64,000 nt of DNA from Phoebastria nigripes (GCA_035582835.1 JAYKAV010002774.1:886247-950246); one strand, 5' to 3'. Numbered from the stretch's first letter, positions 23,101 through 35,208 are shown. Made by a program: numbers and translations. The notes: generated by a model from the letters alone, not told the origin.

Positions 23101-26100
23101 TTAACTGTATTGTTGCTAACCTGTAGCTTTGGTTATTGGTTATAGAGCAGCTTATTGTGGGATCCTCTAGGCAGCCCGCTGGATCATGGGAAAAGGATTA
23201 TGATGCCTTTGTCCTTCCCCTTCTTGAAGACAAGCAACCTTGTTATATATTATACAGATTAGATTCTCAGAATGCTCAAGGATATGAATGGATCTTCATT
23301 GCATGGTCACCTGATCACTCTCCTGTAAGTAACAGTCATCAGAGGCTTCATGCTGTTAATGATTTTTCAACAGTGCCATTTGATCTGAATCCTAGATACG
23401 AAGGAAAAGGATTTGAGGAATGAAGCATTCCCTGACCTTCCCCTCACTTTCCCCCAAGAAAACTGGGAAAACATCTTTCTTGAAGCTGATTGAGGAGCAG
23501 TATCAGTGGGTCTAGATGAAGGAGCAATATCAGTGGGTCTAGATGGGAGTGCAGCTGATCCAATTTATTTCTAGCCTGACTGGAGGAGGCAAGACAATGT
23601 TTTTGCCCTGTTTGTCTATCTTTCTGTCAGTGTTTCATGAAAATTCATAGAAGGATATAAGACAGAAATCTCAATGGGTGTTGTCACAGAGAGAAGGATT
23701 ATAGTGTGAGCTCAAGTTGTTTATTCTGTTTGGCTTGCTGGCTGCCCAGCTGGCACTCGTGGATCTGTGACCTGCCACAGAATATACTGTTTCTTAGTCA
23801 GTAGTTAGAGAACATGGGAGGGAACTGAGGTTAGAGTTAAGGATTTCTAGGAGAGACTAGGATACTGTGTACAGGTTCTGGGAATATGAGATAAGGGAAG
23901 ACAGAAAGTAAAGCTATTCCCATATTCCTACTACTTTCACTAGCAGTTAGGAAATAGTAAGAGACCAAGAATTGGAGTGAATATAAGACATTAGGTGGAA
24001 GAGGTGAGGTATTGTGGTGAGGATGGCATGATGGTGAAATAAGGTGGGAAGATGGGACTGTTGAGAGAGGAATAAGTGACTATGTTAGACACAAGTTGAT
24101 AGGGAGCAAACATCATTAGATCTTCAGCCCCCAGAAAATTTCGTTTTTCCACTCTGTAGTTGAACCACTGTCAAATCAAAAATAGTAATGCGTTATTTGC
24201 AGTCTGTTCTTTCTCTATCTGTTGTATCCATTAGTACACAGACCACTGACAAAAGATCTAAACAATTGTGGTTTTTCCCATTTAAAATTAGTAAAGATTA
24301 TGTTGACAATTTTTTTTCCATTTAAAAAAAAAAAAAGCTCATACTCTTACTAAAGCTGCAGTTTACTTCTGGAATTACTTTGATAATAATGCATAGTATC
24401 GTGCCCTTGAGAATTTAATAGCGTGTGTTAGTATCGTGATCCAGAGCTCATTCCATGGAGCTTATTCTTTATTAATAATTACAACTTCAAAATGCAGTTT
24501 CAACACTCAAAATATTTGTTCAAGAAAGATGTTTGTTAATGGACTTGGTATACCAATGTGCTAGATTCTCTGTGTACACCAAAGAAAAAAAAAAGAACCC
24601 AAACCAAAACAACACTGTTTTATGATATGCTAGGTTCGTCAAAAAATGTTGTATGCAGCAACCCGAGCAACACTTAAGAAAGAATTTGGAGGTGGTCATA
24701 TTAAGGATGAAGTATTTGGAACGGTACAGGTATGTTTTTCTTTTTAAAGTCAGCACACTGACTTTAAATACTAAATATAGTAGCTGATGTTACTGGCATG
24801 AATTTGTGGTGTTTCAGCTCTTTTTTGATTAAGGAACAAAAAGAGTTAAAAGCTATGTGTATCGTTCCAATGTTAAAATGTAATTGAACAAGTAATTAAG
24901 CATATTTAAGAATTTCAGGCTAAAAAGTCCTTGCTTCAAATGGCTATGAAAACTAAATAATCTAGGAATAATAGGAGCATCTCTTAATCTCACTGCATGC
25001 ATGTGAATCCTCAAAAAGCTGTAACACTGTAACTTTCAGGCCAATTGTATACACAAGCCATTTTGGATGTATGGTTCTGAATCAGAAGTGGGCTAGAACA
25101 GCTATCTGCAAGCCATTAACATCTGAAAACAAATGTTTTTATCTTAAACCAAGGATATTAAGCTGCCAGTTCTTTAGAATTTGACCATAAAATGTAACTC
25201 AAGTCCATGGCTGCCATCTTAACTTATGGAAACAGAATTTTAGGAGCTACTAATTTGTTCAATGAAAATACTAATAGTTGACTGTTCACTTACGGTAAGA
25301 TAATTGGAAGGTGCATGTATGAAATCTAACAAGCTTCTAAGGGATGTTGAAAAGCCTGCAAGTGCTGTGCATGTAAGGAAATATGAGGCTATTGTGTTAC
25401 CTTGGTTTCTTTGGGAAATAAGTCTATGGTTGTGATGTCAGCCTGTTTGTCGGGCAGACATCAGACAGTCTTGACTTTTTAATCCATTGCCAGTTTTAAA
25501 GAAATACAAGTTAGAGTTCTCAAAGATACAGAATTCCTATAGCTTTCATGAAAACTGACGATTACTTAGAGATCCAAATTATCATTCCCCTTTTCCTCCT
25601 TCAGCAAAGACAGAGAGAGTGCAGCAGTTATCTTCTGTTTGGCCTGTTAATTAGTTCATCATATGCACAAATCTGAACCAAAGCACCGCCACTATTGACA
25701 CAGGGAGCTGGTGCTGAAGGAAGGGAAGGAGTTGAAGATTTGGGGAAGAATAGAGGATATTGTAGTAGGGAAAAAACTGTGGAAGAGACATGGGCTGTTG
25801 TGGTGGCCAGACAAGTCCATAAGGACATGAGGCTAATAATTCTGCTGCTCACTGAGTAAATAATTTGTTATATTCAGCATTAACTTGTGATGGAGGCTTC
25901 ATTATCCTAACAAACACACTAAGAAACCTCTCTGGAGAGGCTGTATTCTAGAGAAGTAGATAACCGAGTTGCTAAGAGGGTTTACTGGTAGAGGTCACGT
26001 TATTTTTTTCTTGCCCGTTCAATCAACTAATCTCTCACCGCCACTTGCACAAACCCATTAGCAGTCTATGTAATATGTAGATTTTTGGCTCTGAGTTGTA

Positions 26101-29100
26101 GGGCTAGACGCAAGTCTGAGCTTCCATCTCAATTGTAAGAAAGGAGCATTGCATTTGTCTATTACTGTTATTTCAGAATGTCTTTGGGGCACTTAGAGGG
26201 TGAAGTCAATGTAACTCACCTTTTCCAAGTTCATTATGTTACAGCTTAATATATCTCTAAATTGTTGGTTTTAGTGTCTTTATAAGCTTCTTAATTGTAG
26301 CTGGCCTCTAATGTTCATCTGTGTGAAAATGACAGCTTCTTCAAAGTATTCAAGTTGCAAACCTCACTCAGAATCTTGATCGTCAGCATCCAGTGGATTA
26401 CTCTGTCTTTATTTTGTCAGACACAAGGATGGTTTAGTTGCAACCAGCTCTGTTATCCTGGTGGAACCTGGTTATGGTCCCACCTGCTACTTCACATGTA
26501 TTAACCTCGATACCTCTGGGCTCCTGAAACAAGACATAATGGAATATTGGCACTGGAAATCATATTTGGGAAGGTTTGTCTCTTTCAGAAAGGGAAGAGC
26601 CAAGAAGGAGCTTTCTCTTTCTCCTCAGAACTTGAGTATAAAATCACATTCATATGATTGCATAAAGTCCTATCCTTTTCTGAGTGACCACCTTAATTTT
26701 AAAAACACAACAGTATTTGCCTCTGGTATCAACTTCTTTGGAGAGGGCCAGAACTGACACTGAGTATTAATGAATTCCCCAAAGTGGTTATCAGAATTCA
26801 TCACTTCTGTGACGTTGCATCCTTAACTATTTGCAGTATCATGTGCTTACTCCCTGTCCTAAGGCAGCATTTCTGCCTCCCATTTTTTAGGTAGAAAACT
26901 ACCAATAAGCTACCAGGCTGAGCATGAAAATTTTATAAGAAAATAGATTTTTTTTTNTTTATTTATTAGAATCGTGGCAATTCTGTGACGTTTTGTCCAA
27001 GAAGGCTGAATAACTTCATGCACACAGTCTTCATTAATGCTAATTTTTGAATTAGCAAGGTAATTAGGGACTGATTTTGGAAATGCTGCTGATGGTACAA
27101 TTGGGTACAAGAGCAGCCCAGTGGACCCTGCCGTACAGGAAGATGAGCTGAAATTGCAAATGCACCTACACTTGTAATCCGTTCAAATAAAATGACCATA
27201 ACTGTATGGAAGTAACTGCTTTTTTTATGCTGCATAGAGCATCTTTGAAGAAAACTTTTATTATAAAAAATGATCAATATTGATATTGTGCTTTCAGGAT
27301 GATGTTTCACTGAATGGATATAAAAAATATTTGATATNACAGTCCTCCCCTGCGCCTCTCACTGCAGCAGAAGAGGAACTTCGACAAATTAAGATTAATG
27401 AGGTACCTACGATGTCTCCGAGCATGGGTGGGAAACTGGTTGCAGAGTTCTAAATATATTGTGGGGAAAAAGTCTTTCTAGGGTAAAAAAAGGGCAGAAC
27501 AGAAAATGGAAAATTTCAGAAAGTTTGAGTGGATGAGAATATAAATTTATCTCTCAGTGAGTTGAGATTGCAGGATGACGACGGCTGGAGTTGAAGTGTC
27601 ATGATCTTGCTGAGTTTGCAAGGCCTAGTGCCCGAGTCAGACGCCTCACAACTGCAGAGCTTAATTGTTGCAACTTTGGCCCTTAACATGCTTTTAATAT
27701 CACTGGATATGCTTCATTGTGAAGGGTGACCAAGCACTGGCACAGGTTGCCCAGAAAGGTTGTGGAGTTTCCATCTCGGAGATATTCAAAAGCCGTCTGG
27801 ACAGAGACCTGGGCAACTGCCTCTAGGTGGCCCTGATTGAGCAGGGTGGTTGGACAAGATGACCTCCTGAGCTGCCTTCCAACCTCAACCATTCTGTGAT
27901 AGCCTACATACACTTCTCATGGTGGCTGAAATTGTGGAGAAAACACAAAATAGCAACTGTTGCAGTGAATTATTGCCAGGAGTATTTCAGCAGCCTTATC
28001 TCTAGAGGAAAGTACTTAGCTTCCAGCACCAGTGCATTTGTCTTTTAAGGCTGAGAGGAAGTGAATGGAATTCCAATAAAAATAAAATAGAAATCCAAAA
28101 CAAGTAGCTAGTCCTTTTAAGAGATCAATTTGCTTTTGCTACAAACGCTTTATAGAAAACCTCTAACAAATGCCTTTAACCAAATAATTTGATGATTGCC
28201 CGCTAGCTAGTGACTGAAAAGTTTCTGAGGATCCTTTTCTACATTTTTCCTTCACTTGATCACTGTTTGTGTTCAGACATGTATTAAAATAGGTCATGTG
28301 CTGATCTTATTAGTTCTTTAGGCTTGTATTTTAGAGCCATGGTACATGTGTTTGAAATATGGTTTGTTTCTGCAGTGGGATGCCAGCAAACCATCATGTT
28401 AAATACAGCTCTGTGTCTTCTCTAATGTTTTCACTCTACCGTGCTTTTGCTGCAACTTCATTGTTTATTGACTTTTTCTTTTCCAGTGGTGTATTTTGTT
28501 ATTTTCCATGTCTAATTTTGATTAAATCAATATAGAAATGCNCTCATCAAACACTGCATTTTACTTGAACAGCTTTAAAAAAANCCCCGCTAATGAATGT
28601 AAAGCTTCTGTGGTATCGATGATCACTTCTGGTATTAGTATTATCTCTTATGCACTACATATGTTGTGTTTAACAGCTGATTCGCACAGACTAAAACCTT
28701 ATATGCTATTATGAAACTTCAGCAGCAATACCTGTGCTTGTCGGAGATACATAAACTGTAGATTGCTGCCATTTTGGCTTTGTTTGAAGCATCTTGCAAT
28801 ACATTAACTTATGTAATTTCTCTCTTCATTGATTCCACCATTATGAAGCCTGTAATTAGACTCAGAAAACTAAAAGCTTTCTGATTTAAAAAAAAAAAAA
28901 AAAAAAAGAGCTTTCCATATGTATTTCATAATTACCATAAGAAGTATTTTACTGGATCAGATCAAAGGATCACCTAGTCTGCTGTCAAGTCCCTGAGTGA
29001 ACAGCAGAAATTTAGGAAGGGTGTAAGAGCAGGGCAAGGTGGCCATGATAATTCCCTTCAATACTCTTCTGTTGCCTCAACGTTTGCAGGTAGGGATCTT

Positions 29101-32100
29101 CCTGAGGAAGAGNTGATGTCTTACTATATAATGGTTCTTCGTGGGTTTTTCATCCATCATCTAGTCTTGTCATTTTTCTAAATCCACATAAAGTTTTTGT
29201 TGGCCACAGATCCTATGNCAGTGTATTCCACAGCTTGATGAAGTATTATGTAAAGAACCACTGCCTGTTATCTACTAGTTTATTCTGATATCCCTACAGA
29301 TTGTGTGGGGAAGGCAGAGAAAAGTCATTAAGTCATTCCTCCATTTCCCCCTCCCCTTTGATAAAGCCAGCTGTATCCCAGAAAGCCAACCATATCCTGG
29401 CTGCACAGAAAGAAGAGTGGCCAGCNCGTTGAGGGAGGTGATTCTGCCCCTCTACTCCACTCTGGTGAGACCCCACCTGGAGTACTGCATCCAGCTCTGG
29501 AGCCCTCAGTACAGGAAAGACATGGACCTGTTGGAGCGGGTCCAGAGGAGGGCCACAAAAATGATCAGAGGGATGGAAGACCTCTGCTATGAGGAAAGGC
29601 TGAGAGAGTTGGGGTTATTCAGCCTAGAGAAGAGAAGGCTTTGGGGAGACCTTATTGCAGCCTTTCAGTACTTAAAGGGGGCTTATAAGAAAGATGGGGA
29701 CAGACTTTTTAGTAGGGCCTGTTGCCCTGTATGTTTAAAACCTGTAATGGTTTTAAACTAAAAGAGGGTAGATTCAGACTAGGTATAAGGAAGAAATTTT
29801 TCACAATGAGGGTGGTGAAACACTGGAACAGGTTGCCCAGAGAGGTGGTAGATGCCCCATCCCTGGAAACATTCAAGGTCAGGTTGGAGGGGGCTCTGAG
29901 CAACCTCCTCTAGTTGAAGATGTCCCTGCTCATTGCAGGGGGGTTGGACTAGATGACATTTAAAGGNCCCTTCCAACCCAAACTATTCTATGATTCTATA
30001 TCCCTTGACCTCTGTTGTACTCCTTATCAGTTATCTCTTCTGGGCTGAAGAGTCTTAATCTAGGTTGTTCCTCCTCCTAAAGAAGGCACTCCATACTTCC
30101 CATCCTTTTGCTTTTCTCTGCCGTTTTTCCAGTTCTGCTATGTAATTTATGAGATGGAGGGATGGGGAAGGCAGAACTGCATGTGATATTCAAGATGCAG
30201 GCATGTTACTGGTACATGTGCGTAATGATGTGTTCTGTTCTCTACTCTTTTTCTAACAATTCATAACATTTCATTTGTGGGTGGGGAGTGTTGGGGTTTT
30301 TTGGTTTTGTTTGGGGTTTTTTTGCCAAGATTGGCCACTGGGCTTATATTTTCAGAGATACTCAGTGTGACCTGCAAGGTCTTGCTCCTGAATGATAGTA
30401 GCTAGCTAAACCCCATCACCATACCGGTAGAAGAGATTTTTTTTTTTTTTTTTTTCTCCTGCATATGTTACTTTACATTTGTTCACAGGAAATTTCATCT
30501 GCCATTTTATCCACCACTCAGCAGCCATCACTAACAAATCTTATGGTGTGAATTTAAATATTTTTTAAGTGACTTAAATGTTTTTGTTTTGCTTTAATGG
30601 TCTGAAATATGTTGCAGTATGGACAAGCAGATTTTGTTCATTTTCTTAAATCTGGAGTTATGCTGGGTTACTTTCTTCCCTTGCCTGTCCCCACACTTCT
30701 TCACAGCTGTTTTTTGTTTGGGTTTTTTTTCTCCTTGTATTTTAATATGGTTTATATAGTATGGTATTTTATTATGGTTTATTATTTTTGCGATGCCTCT
30801 TTTATGTTTATTAATCGGGCTTTTATGCAGATATATTTTGCAAATTTTTTTATATAACCTTCTTCATAAATTTATCAATCTTTATACAAAAGTAAGCTCT
30901 TCCACGTGCTTTCTTCTCTTCCCTTGTTGCTGACAAGCTGTTCTTAAAATGTGGAGTATAATTTAGTGTTGCCCCAAGTATCTTTGGTTTTTATTTATCA
31001 GTTACATCTTTCATTAGCATCTCTTTTTAATTAAAGCTGAACATCTTCTAGTTGATAGATCTAAGACCCACACTTTCGATTTTGTACACTTTTCTGACTT
31101 TTGCTGCTTCATCACCAATGTTAGATGTACTTGTAAAATTATAAAAGGAAGTCAATATATTCAGAAGCTAATACTTAGACAGTAAGTTCAGACTTGGGAA
31201 AACTGGAGGCCAGAGCTCATTTTGAGAGAAACTGCATGAATGTTAAGAAAAACATAAATTCTTGAAAAATGGCTTTAAAATAACTGTTGTTTTCTCTCAA
31301 ATAATTGGTGACTAACATAACTGGATTATGAACAATTGTCTAGCTTGCAGTTACCCTGGATTTTTTTACTTTGTGTTAGACCTTCTAGAAGTCAAAAATT
31401 AAGATTTTGTTTGTTTGGTTTGTTTGCTTTCTTTTTGGTATAGGCTTTTGGGGGGAGGGTATTAAAGCAGGAGGGAGGGAAGTCGCTTTGCTTTTCCTTC
31501 AAGAAGATCAGTTTGTCTCATAAGATACAATTTCTCTCTCTTCCTCCAAAAATTTTGACTCCCTAGAAATGACATTTGTATGTTTTGATCTAAAATTTTT
31601 GAAGATACAACGAAGTTTATAAGCAATATTGTCAGTTCAAAAGTATAACACAGCATATGAGAATCAAGCTCTTTCCTCCTGGCTTATTGTATCTTTGTAC
31701 CAGAATTTAACTTAGAGCTTCTTCACTGACACTTGAGCCAGTTTTCCCTCTGATGATTCTGTTGGCTCTGCAAAGCTAGCTGTTTCAGAGATATGAAACT
31801 GTTTTCAGGTAAGCAAGCAATTATGACATGTAAATTAAAAAATGCAAATCTGTTGTATATGGGGATGATGTTTTAGGGTAGTTTGTTCTCGGAATAGCTA
31901 CTGCTAACTCTGTGTTCGACCATATGCAATGCATTGTCAGTTATTGTATGAAACCAAACAAATGCTTGCAAAGGTTTCTGTTTACATCTCAATTGACTTG
32001 TGTTCNAGGTACAGACAGACGTTGGTGTAGATACCAAGCATCAAACGTTGCAAGGAGTAGCATTCCCCATTGCTAAAGAAGCTATTCAGGCTTTGGAGAA

Positions 32101-35100
32101 ATTGAAAAATAAGAAACTGAATTATGTACAACTGGCAAGTATAAAATACTTTAACTATTTTTAATAGTATAAAATAGATTACCCGCACATAAAACAACGT
32201 GCATTGATGACGTATGCTGATAAATTACCATTCTGTATTAGATTAACTCCATTTTTTTTTCCATCCTGTCATGTTTTCTGGTTTGCTTTTTGTGTATTAA
32301 CTATATTCAGGTTTGCTTTGTTAACAGCAAATTGATATGAAAAATGAAACTATTATTTTGGCCAACACACTTCATACTGAACTTAAGGACTTGCCAAACA
32401 GAATTCCAAAGGATGCTGCACGTTACCACTTTTTCCTGTATAAGCATGTCCATGAAGGAGACTATTTGGAATCCATAGGTATGAGAAAATTTTGCAATAT
32501 GAAATTTCATTGGCTTGTTTCAAGTACTTTAGTAATTTTGAGGCAGAGAGAAAGATGTGTCATAGAAGTAACCTGTCTATCAGCATAAGCATAAATTTCA
32601 GAGTCATTTGGTTGTGACACTGACCTCTGAAGAGTCCTTATGTTTAGAAAGTAGTGAGCTGTCCCTTTTGATTATGAACACCCATAAATCAGTCATCATG
32701 TGAAAACATAAAGATACTGGTCATTCTCTGATCCCCCATTTGGAATGAAACACTTGCTGAAGCAAAAAAGATCCAGAATGGTGTTACATTTTTCCCTTTC
32801 AGACTGCATAGTTAATTTGCAATGCCTCTCTGCTGTAAATGATTTTATGATACAGGTTTTGATGGAGTGTAGTTGTTGTCTGATTTGTGNTTTTTTTTCT
32901 GCAGTTTTCATCTACTCTATGCCAGGGTATACCTGTAGTATACGAGAACGAATGCTCTATTCTAGTTGCAAAAGTCCACTGTTAGATATTGTAGAAAGAC
33001 AGTTGTGGATGCAGATAATTAGAAAGGTAAGTACACTGAGTACACTGGTATTTTCTCCATCCTCTGTTCTCCATTTTCTGTTCCCTTCTTAATATCTAAC
33101 TATAACTGTCTCTGCCACTGCCTTCTGTAAACAATGAAGAGCGTTGTATAACTATTAAAGTTTGTCCTGAACAAGAAATACTCGTTGATAAAGCTTCAGA
33201 TACAAAGTTAAGTCATGAAAGGTTTTCTCTGGTTCGTAATTTCTACACTTTCATAGCTTTAATAAACATATCCTTGTGCATCAAGGGAGTATTTGAGAGT
33301 ACTTTGAAGGACTATTTAGAAGTAACATGATTTCTTACTAAAAGGCCTGTCATATTTTGGACCACAATACATTGCTGTTGTAGAACACTAAACTTCTTTA
33401 AAGCCAAGGTTATTTAAGGATTTTCAAAATAATTTCAAGCTGCAGTTCTGGAACTTAAACTGCTATCTTAGGAGTCCTTGATGGGGCAAACAAGGATTTG
33501 CAAGTAAGCTGAACTTTTCACATTGTATAGATTTTACTACTATGCATAAAGAGTAAGTTGCTTCTCNCCTCCAGAGCAGAGACCATAGGAGAGGTCCATT
33601 TGTGGAATATGTGACCTATGGTTACATTCTTAACACTTGTGCTGTAAATTTAGAAGAACTTTGAGGCTTGGTTTCTGTGGGGATTATGTCTACCTAAAAA
33701 ATAGCAGAGTTAATACTAACCATTTTTACTGTGCTGGCGTGACTTAAGTAATTATCACTACATGTTTTTATCTGTAATTATTTCTCAGAAATTTCTTTTC
33801 TACAGCGAAATAAATGCACAATGTGACTCCTGAAATTCCTGTAGACATACTTCTGAAGCATGTACTTGTAAGAGCAATACTGTGGTTGGCAAGTCCATCA
33901 AATGCTGTGGTTGGCAGGCCATGAAGTGCTGAATGCTCAGCAGAGCAGGGCCAAAGCATTTCTCTGAATTCTAAATTCCTGCAATTCAAAACAGTGGGGT
34001 TTGGCTTGAGAACAGTACTTTCTTTGCATTCAGGTTTATATGCTTAAATTTTAAAAACCAAAACAACCCCCCCTTTTCTTCATTAAATTTATTTTAGCTT
34101 TTCCCTGGCTTGAATACTTGATGAGTTGCAATAGCCAGCTAATTATAAGTTGTTTGTACTCTTCCCCTTCTGTCTCAAGAGACAACAATATGTATGCACG
34201 TTGCTTTTACAATTAGTGTTTAAAGCACATTCTAGTGAAATATTTTCAGTCTTAAAATGTGATTACGTTGGGACAATGAAAAGTTTTTATTTTAGAGGGG
34301 ACAATAAAGAAAGGAAATTATAGTTCTGAAAGGTCACATGCTGCTTTCCTATCTTTTATTAAGGAAGTTACTTTATAGAGGAGCAAATAAGCACTTGTTT
34401 CTGCATGGAATGTGTACTCCTAGTTAGAATCATAGAATGGTTTGGNTTGGAAGGGACCTTTAAATGTCATCTAGTCCANCCCCCCTGCAATGAGCAGGGA
34501 CATCTTCAACTAGATCAGGTTGCTCAGAGCCCCCTCCAACCTGACCTTGAATGTTTCCAGGGATGGGGCATCTACCACCACCTCTCTGGGCAACCTGTTC
34601 CAGTGTTTCACCACCCTCATCATAAAAAATTTCTTCCTTTTTATCTAGTCTGAATCTACCCCTTTTTAGTTTAAAATCATTACCCCTTGTCCTATCACTA
34701 CAGGCCCTACTAAAAAGTCTGTCCACATGTACACTATGCAAAAGCTTGGGACAGAGGAAGTTTCTTGGCATGTGTACTGTGTAGTTGCGCTTATATTTCA
34801 GGAAAAATAATTAAGTCAAATCACACTTAATACTGGTAAGAGTATAGTGGATTCTCAGAAAAACTATCCAAGATTGCTGAGGGCATTAGGCACAAGTTGG
34901 AGAACATCTTATGCTAGACTCTGAACATTATTGCACATATGTTTTTAATATAGTATTTAGAGCTTCAGCAAAATGTCTAAATGTTTTTAAATATGTTTTT
35001 AAGATGAATATGATAAATGTTGGTTTTTTTTCCCCAGATTGAAATAGATAATGGTGATGAGTTAACTGCTGACTTTCTTTATGAAGAGGTTCATCCAAAA

Positions 35101-35208
35101 CAACACGCTCACAAACAAAGTTTTGCTAAACCAAAAGGTCCTGCGGGGAAGAGGGGAATACGAAGACTGATTAGAGGTCCAGCAGAGACTGAAACACCTA
35201 GTGACTAG
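17131..35208 (+). CDS. TWF1: Twinfilin-1, complete, nine coding exons
   Basis: Twinfilin-1 is a cytoplasmic protein of the ADF/cofilin family. It sequesters ADP-actin monomers, caps or depolymerises filament barbed ends, and binds capping protein. Coding exons: 17131-17155, 20499-20576, 23146-23324, 24634-24729, 27298-27402, 32009-32134, 32328-32478, 32905-33026 and 35038-35208. They join in phase to 1053 nt, or 350 residues, the same length as human TWF1. Two ADF-homology domains lie at about residues 2-139 and 175-313. The basic C-terminal tail ([16 protein letters not shown], then [10 protein letters not shown]) is the known capping-protein and phosphoinositide binding region. The start MSHQTGIQ matches the family exactly. 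Intron 6 has a GC donor. Codon 140 is TNA because of an n at 27338; the family has Ser there (TCA). Intron 5 holds two CR1 fragments and intron 8 one. Confidence 0.97.
17156..20498 (+). other. TWF1: TWF1 intron 1
   Basis: A 3.3 kb intron. The CpG island tails off in its first 750 bases. A 17-bp tandem duplication lies at 18308-18341. No repeat or nested gene recognised; a 100-codon minus-strand frame at 19134-19436 has no recognisable family. Confidence 0.8.
18308..18341. repeat. 17-bp tandem duplication
   Basis: Two consecutive copies of a unit beginning gccaatctttgctctt, differing only at the last base. Lies in TWF1 intron 1. Confidence 0.9.
20499..20576 (+). CDS. TWF1: TWF1 coding exon 2
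   Basis: Residues 9-34, start of the first ADF-homology domain ([11 protein letters not shown]). Acceptor is ctttttcag, donor is AATG|GTTAGT. Confidence 0.95.
20577..23145 (+). other. TWF1: TWF1 intron 2
   Basis: A 2.6 kb AT-rich intron with a TG/TA microsatellite (21735-21796) and TACATG-rich palindromic sequence (about 21405-21441). No exon or transposon recognised. Confidence 0.8.
21735..21796. repeat. TG/TA microsatellite
   Basis: Impure (TG)n passing into (TA)n, in TWF1 intron 2. Confidence 0.9.
23146..23324 (+). CDS. TWF1: TWF1 coding exon 3
   Basis: Residues 35-94. Contains [14 protein letters not shown] and [19 protein letters not shown], highly conserved core of the first ADF-homology domain. 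Acceptor is ggttatag, donor is CCT|GTAAGT. Confidence 0.97.
23325..24633 (+). other. TWF1: TWF1 intron 3
   Basis: A 1.3 kb intron with a 27-bp tandem duplication near its start (23494-23547). No other feature recognised. Confidence 0.85.
23494..23547. repeat. 27-bp tandem duplication
   Basis: Two adjacent units beginning ggagcagtatcag and ggagcaatatcag, both continuing tgggtctagatg. They differ at about three positions. Confidence 0.9.
24634..24729 (+). CDS. TWF1: TWF1 coding exon 4
   Basis: Residues 95-126, including [17 protein letters not shown], the long actin-binding helix of the first ADF-homology domain. Acceptor is gatatgctag, donor is CAG|GTATGT. Confidence 0.97.
24730..27297 (+). 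other. TWF1: TWF1 intron 4
   Basis: A 2.6 kb intron of unremarkable AT-rich DNA. A 98-codon frame at 26461-26757 has random composition. Nothing else supported. Confidence 0.8.
27298..27402 (+). CDS. TWF1: TWF1 coding exon 5
   Basis: Residues 127-161, linking the two domains ([20 protein letters not shown]). The n at 27338 leaves codon 140 as TNA. TCA (Ser) is expected from the family, while TAA or TGA would be a stop. Confidence 0.95.
27710..27901 (+). mobile_element. CR1 LINE 3' fragment
   Basis: Sense-strand CR1 3' end, from 'gggtgaccaagcactgg' through 'ggttgcccagaaaggttgtg' and 'ggttggacaagatgacctcc' to a terminal 'accattctgtgat'. Only the last about 190 bp survive. Its sequence differs from the 9436 and 29370 copies, so it is a different CR1 subfamily. 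Confidence 0.9.
29370..29999 (+). mobile_element. CR1 LINE 3' fragment
   Basis: Sense-strand CR1 of the same subfamily as the 9436 copy. It starts where that copy reads 'cagaaagccaacc' and ends in 'attctatgattctat'. It still encodes part of ORF2 ([20 protein letters not shown]). Near 29726-29745 it differs abruptly from the sister copy, and the replacement creates a perfect inverted repeat (29733-29758). Confidence 0.93.
29733..29758. repeat. Perfect 10-bp inverted repeat in CR1
   Basis: The arms gtttaaaacc and ggttttaaac flank a 6-base loop (tgtaat). The right arm is normal CR1 sequence, shared with the copy at 9436. The left arm replaces the sequence found in that copy. Confidence 0.9.
32009..32134 (+). 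CDS. TWF1: TWF1 coding exon 6
   Basis: Residues 162-203, start of the second ADF-homology domain ([19 protein letters not shown]). It ends at codon CTG followed by GCAAGT, a GC donor. The next exon must follow in phase 0 to keep the twinfilin reading. Confidence 0.95.
32135..32327 (+). other. TWF1: TWF1 intron 6 (GC-AG)
   Basis: A 193-bp intron starting GCAAGT and ending ttaacag. The nearest GT donor, 4 bases in, would shift the frame. The upstream AG at about 32310 would add 17 bases and also shift it. Confidence 0.9.
32328..32478 (+). CDS. TWF1: TWF1 coding exon 7
   Basis: Residues 204-253 plus one base, within the second ADF-homology domain ([16 protein letters not shown]). Donor is ATAG|GTATGA. 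Confidence 0.96.
32479..32904 (+). other. TWF1: TWF1 intron 7
   Basis: A 426-bp intron with nothing notable except one n (32890) in the polypyrimidine tract. Confidence 0.9.
32905..33026 (+). CDS. TWF1: TWF1 coding exon 8
   Basis: Residues 254-294. Contains [20 protein letters not shown], the conserved actin-binding helix region of the second ADF-homology domain. Donor is AAG|GTAAGT. Confidence 0.97.
33027..35037 (+). other. TWF1: TWF1 intron 8
   Basis: A 2.0 kb intron with a minus-strand CR1 fragment at 34427-34724. A short duplication of 'ctgtggttggca' occurs within about 33879-33917. Confidence 0.85.
34427..34724 (-). mobile_element. CR1 LINE 3' fragment, minus strand
   Basis: Begins with the reverse complement of the CR1 tail ('agaatcatagaatgg') and ends where the sister copies read 'ggacagactttttag'. 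Same subfamily as the 9436 and 29370 copies, inserted antisense to TWF1. Confidence 0.93.
35038..35208 (+). CDS. TWF1: TWF1 coding exon 9 and stop
   Basis: Residues 295-350 and TAG. Encodes the end of the second ADF-homology domain and the basic capping-protein-binding tail. Acceptor is ttttccccag. Confidence 0.97.
   Translation: MEIDNGDELTADFLYEEVHPKQHAHKQSFAKPKGPAGKRGIRRLIRGPAETETPSD

Larger units (their letters stand above)
27403..32008 (+). other. TWF1: TWF1 intron 5 with two CR1 fragments
   Basis: The longest intron (4.6 kb). It contains CR1 pieces at about 27710-27901 and 29370-29999, an A20-type homopolymer near 28888-28907 and a T-run near 30437-30456. The acceptor has an n at position -3 (32006), but the AG and reading frame are clear. 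Confidence 0.85.

Noticed and set aside
32311..32327. Alternative acceptor for TWF1 exon 7 at ctatattcag
   Set aside because: It would add 17 bases and shift the frame away from the conserved twinfilin sequence.
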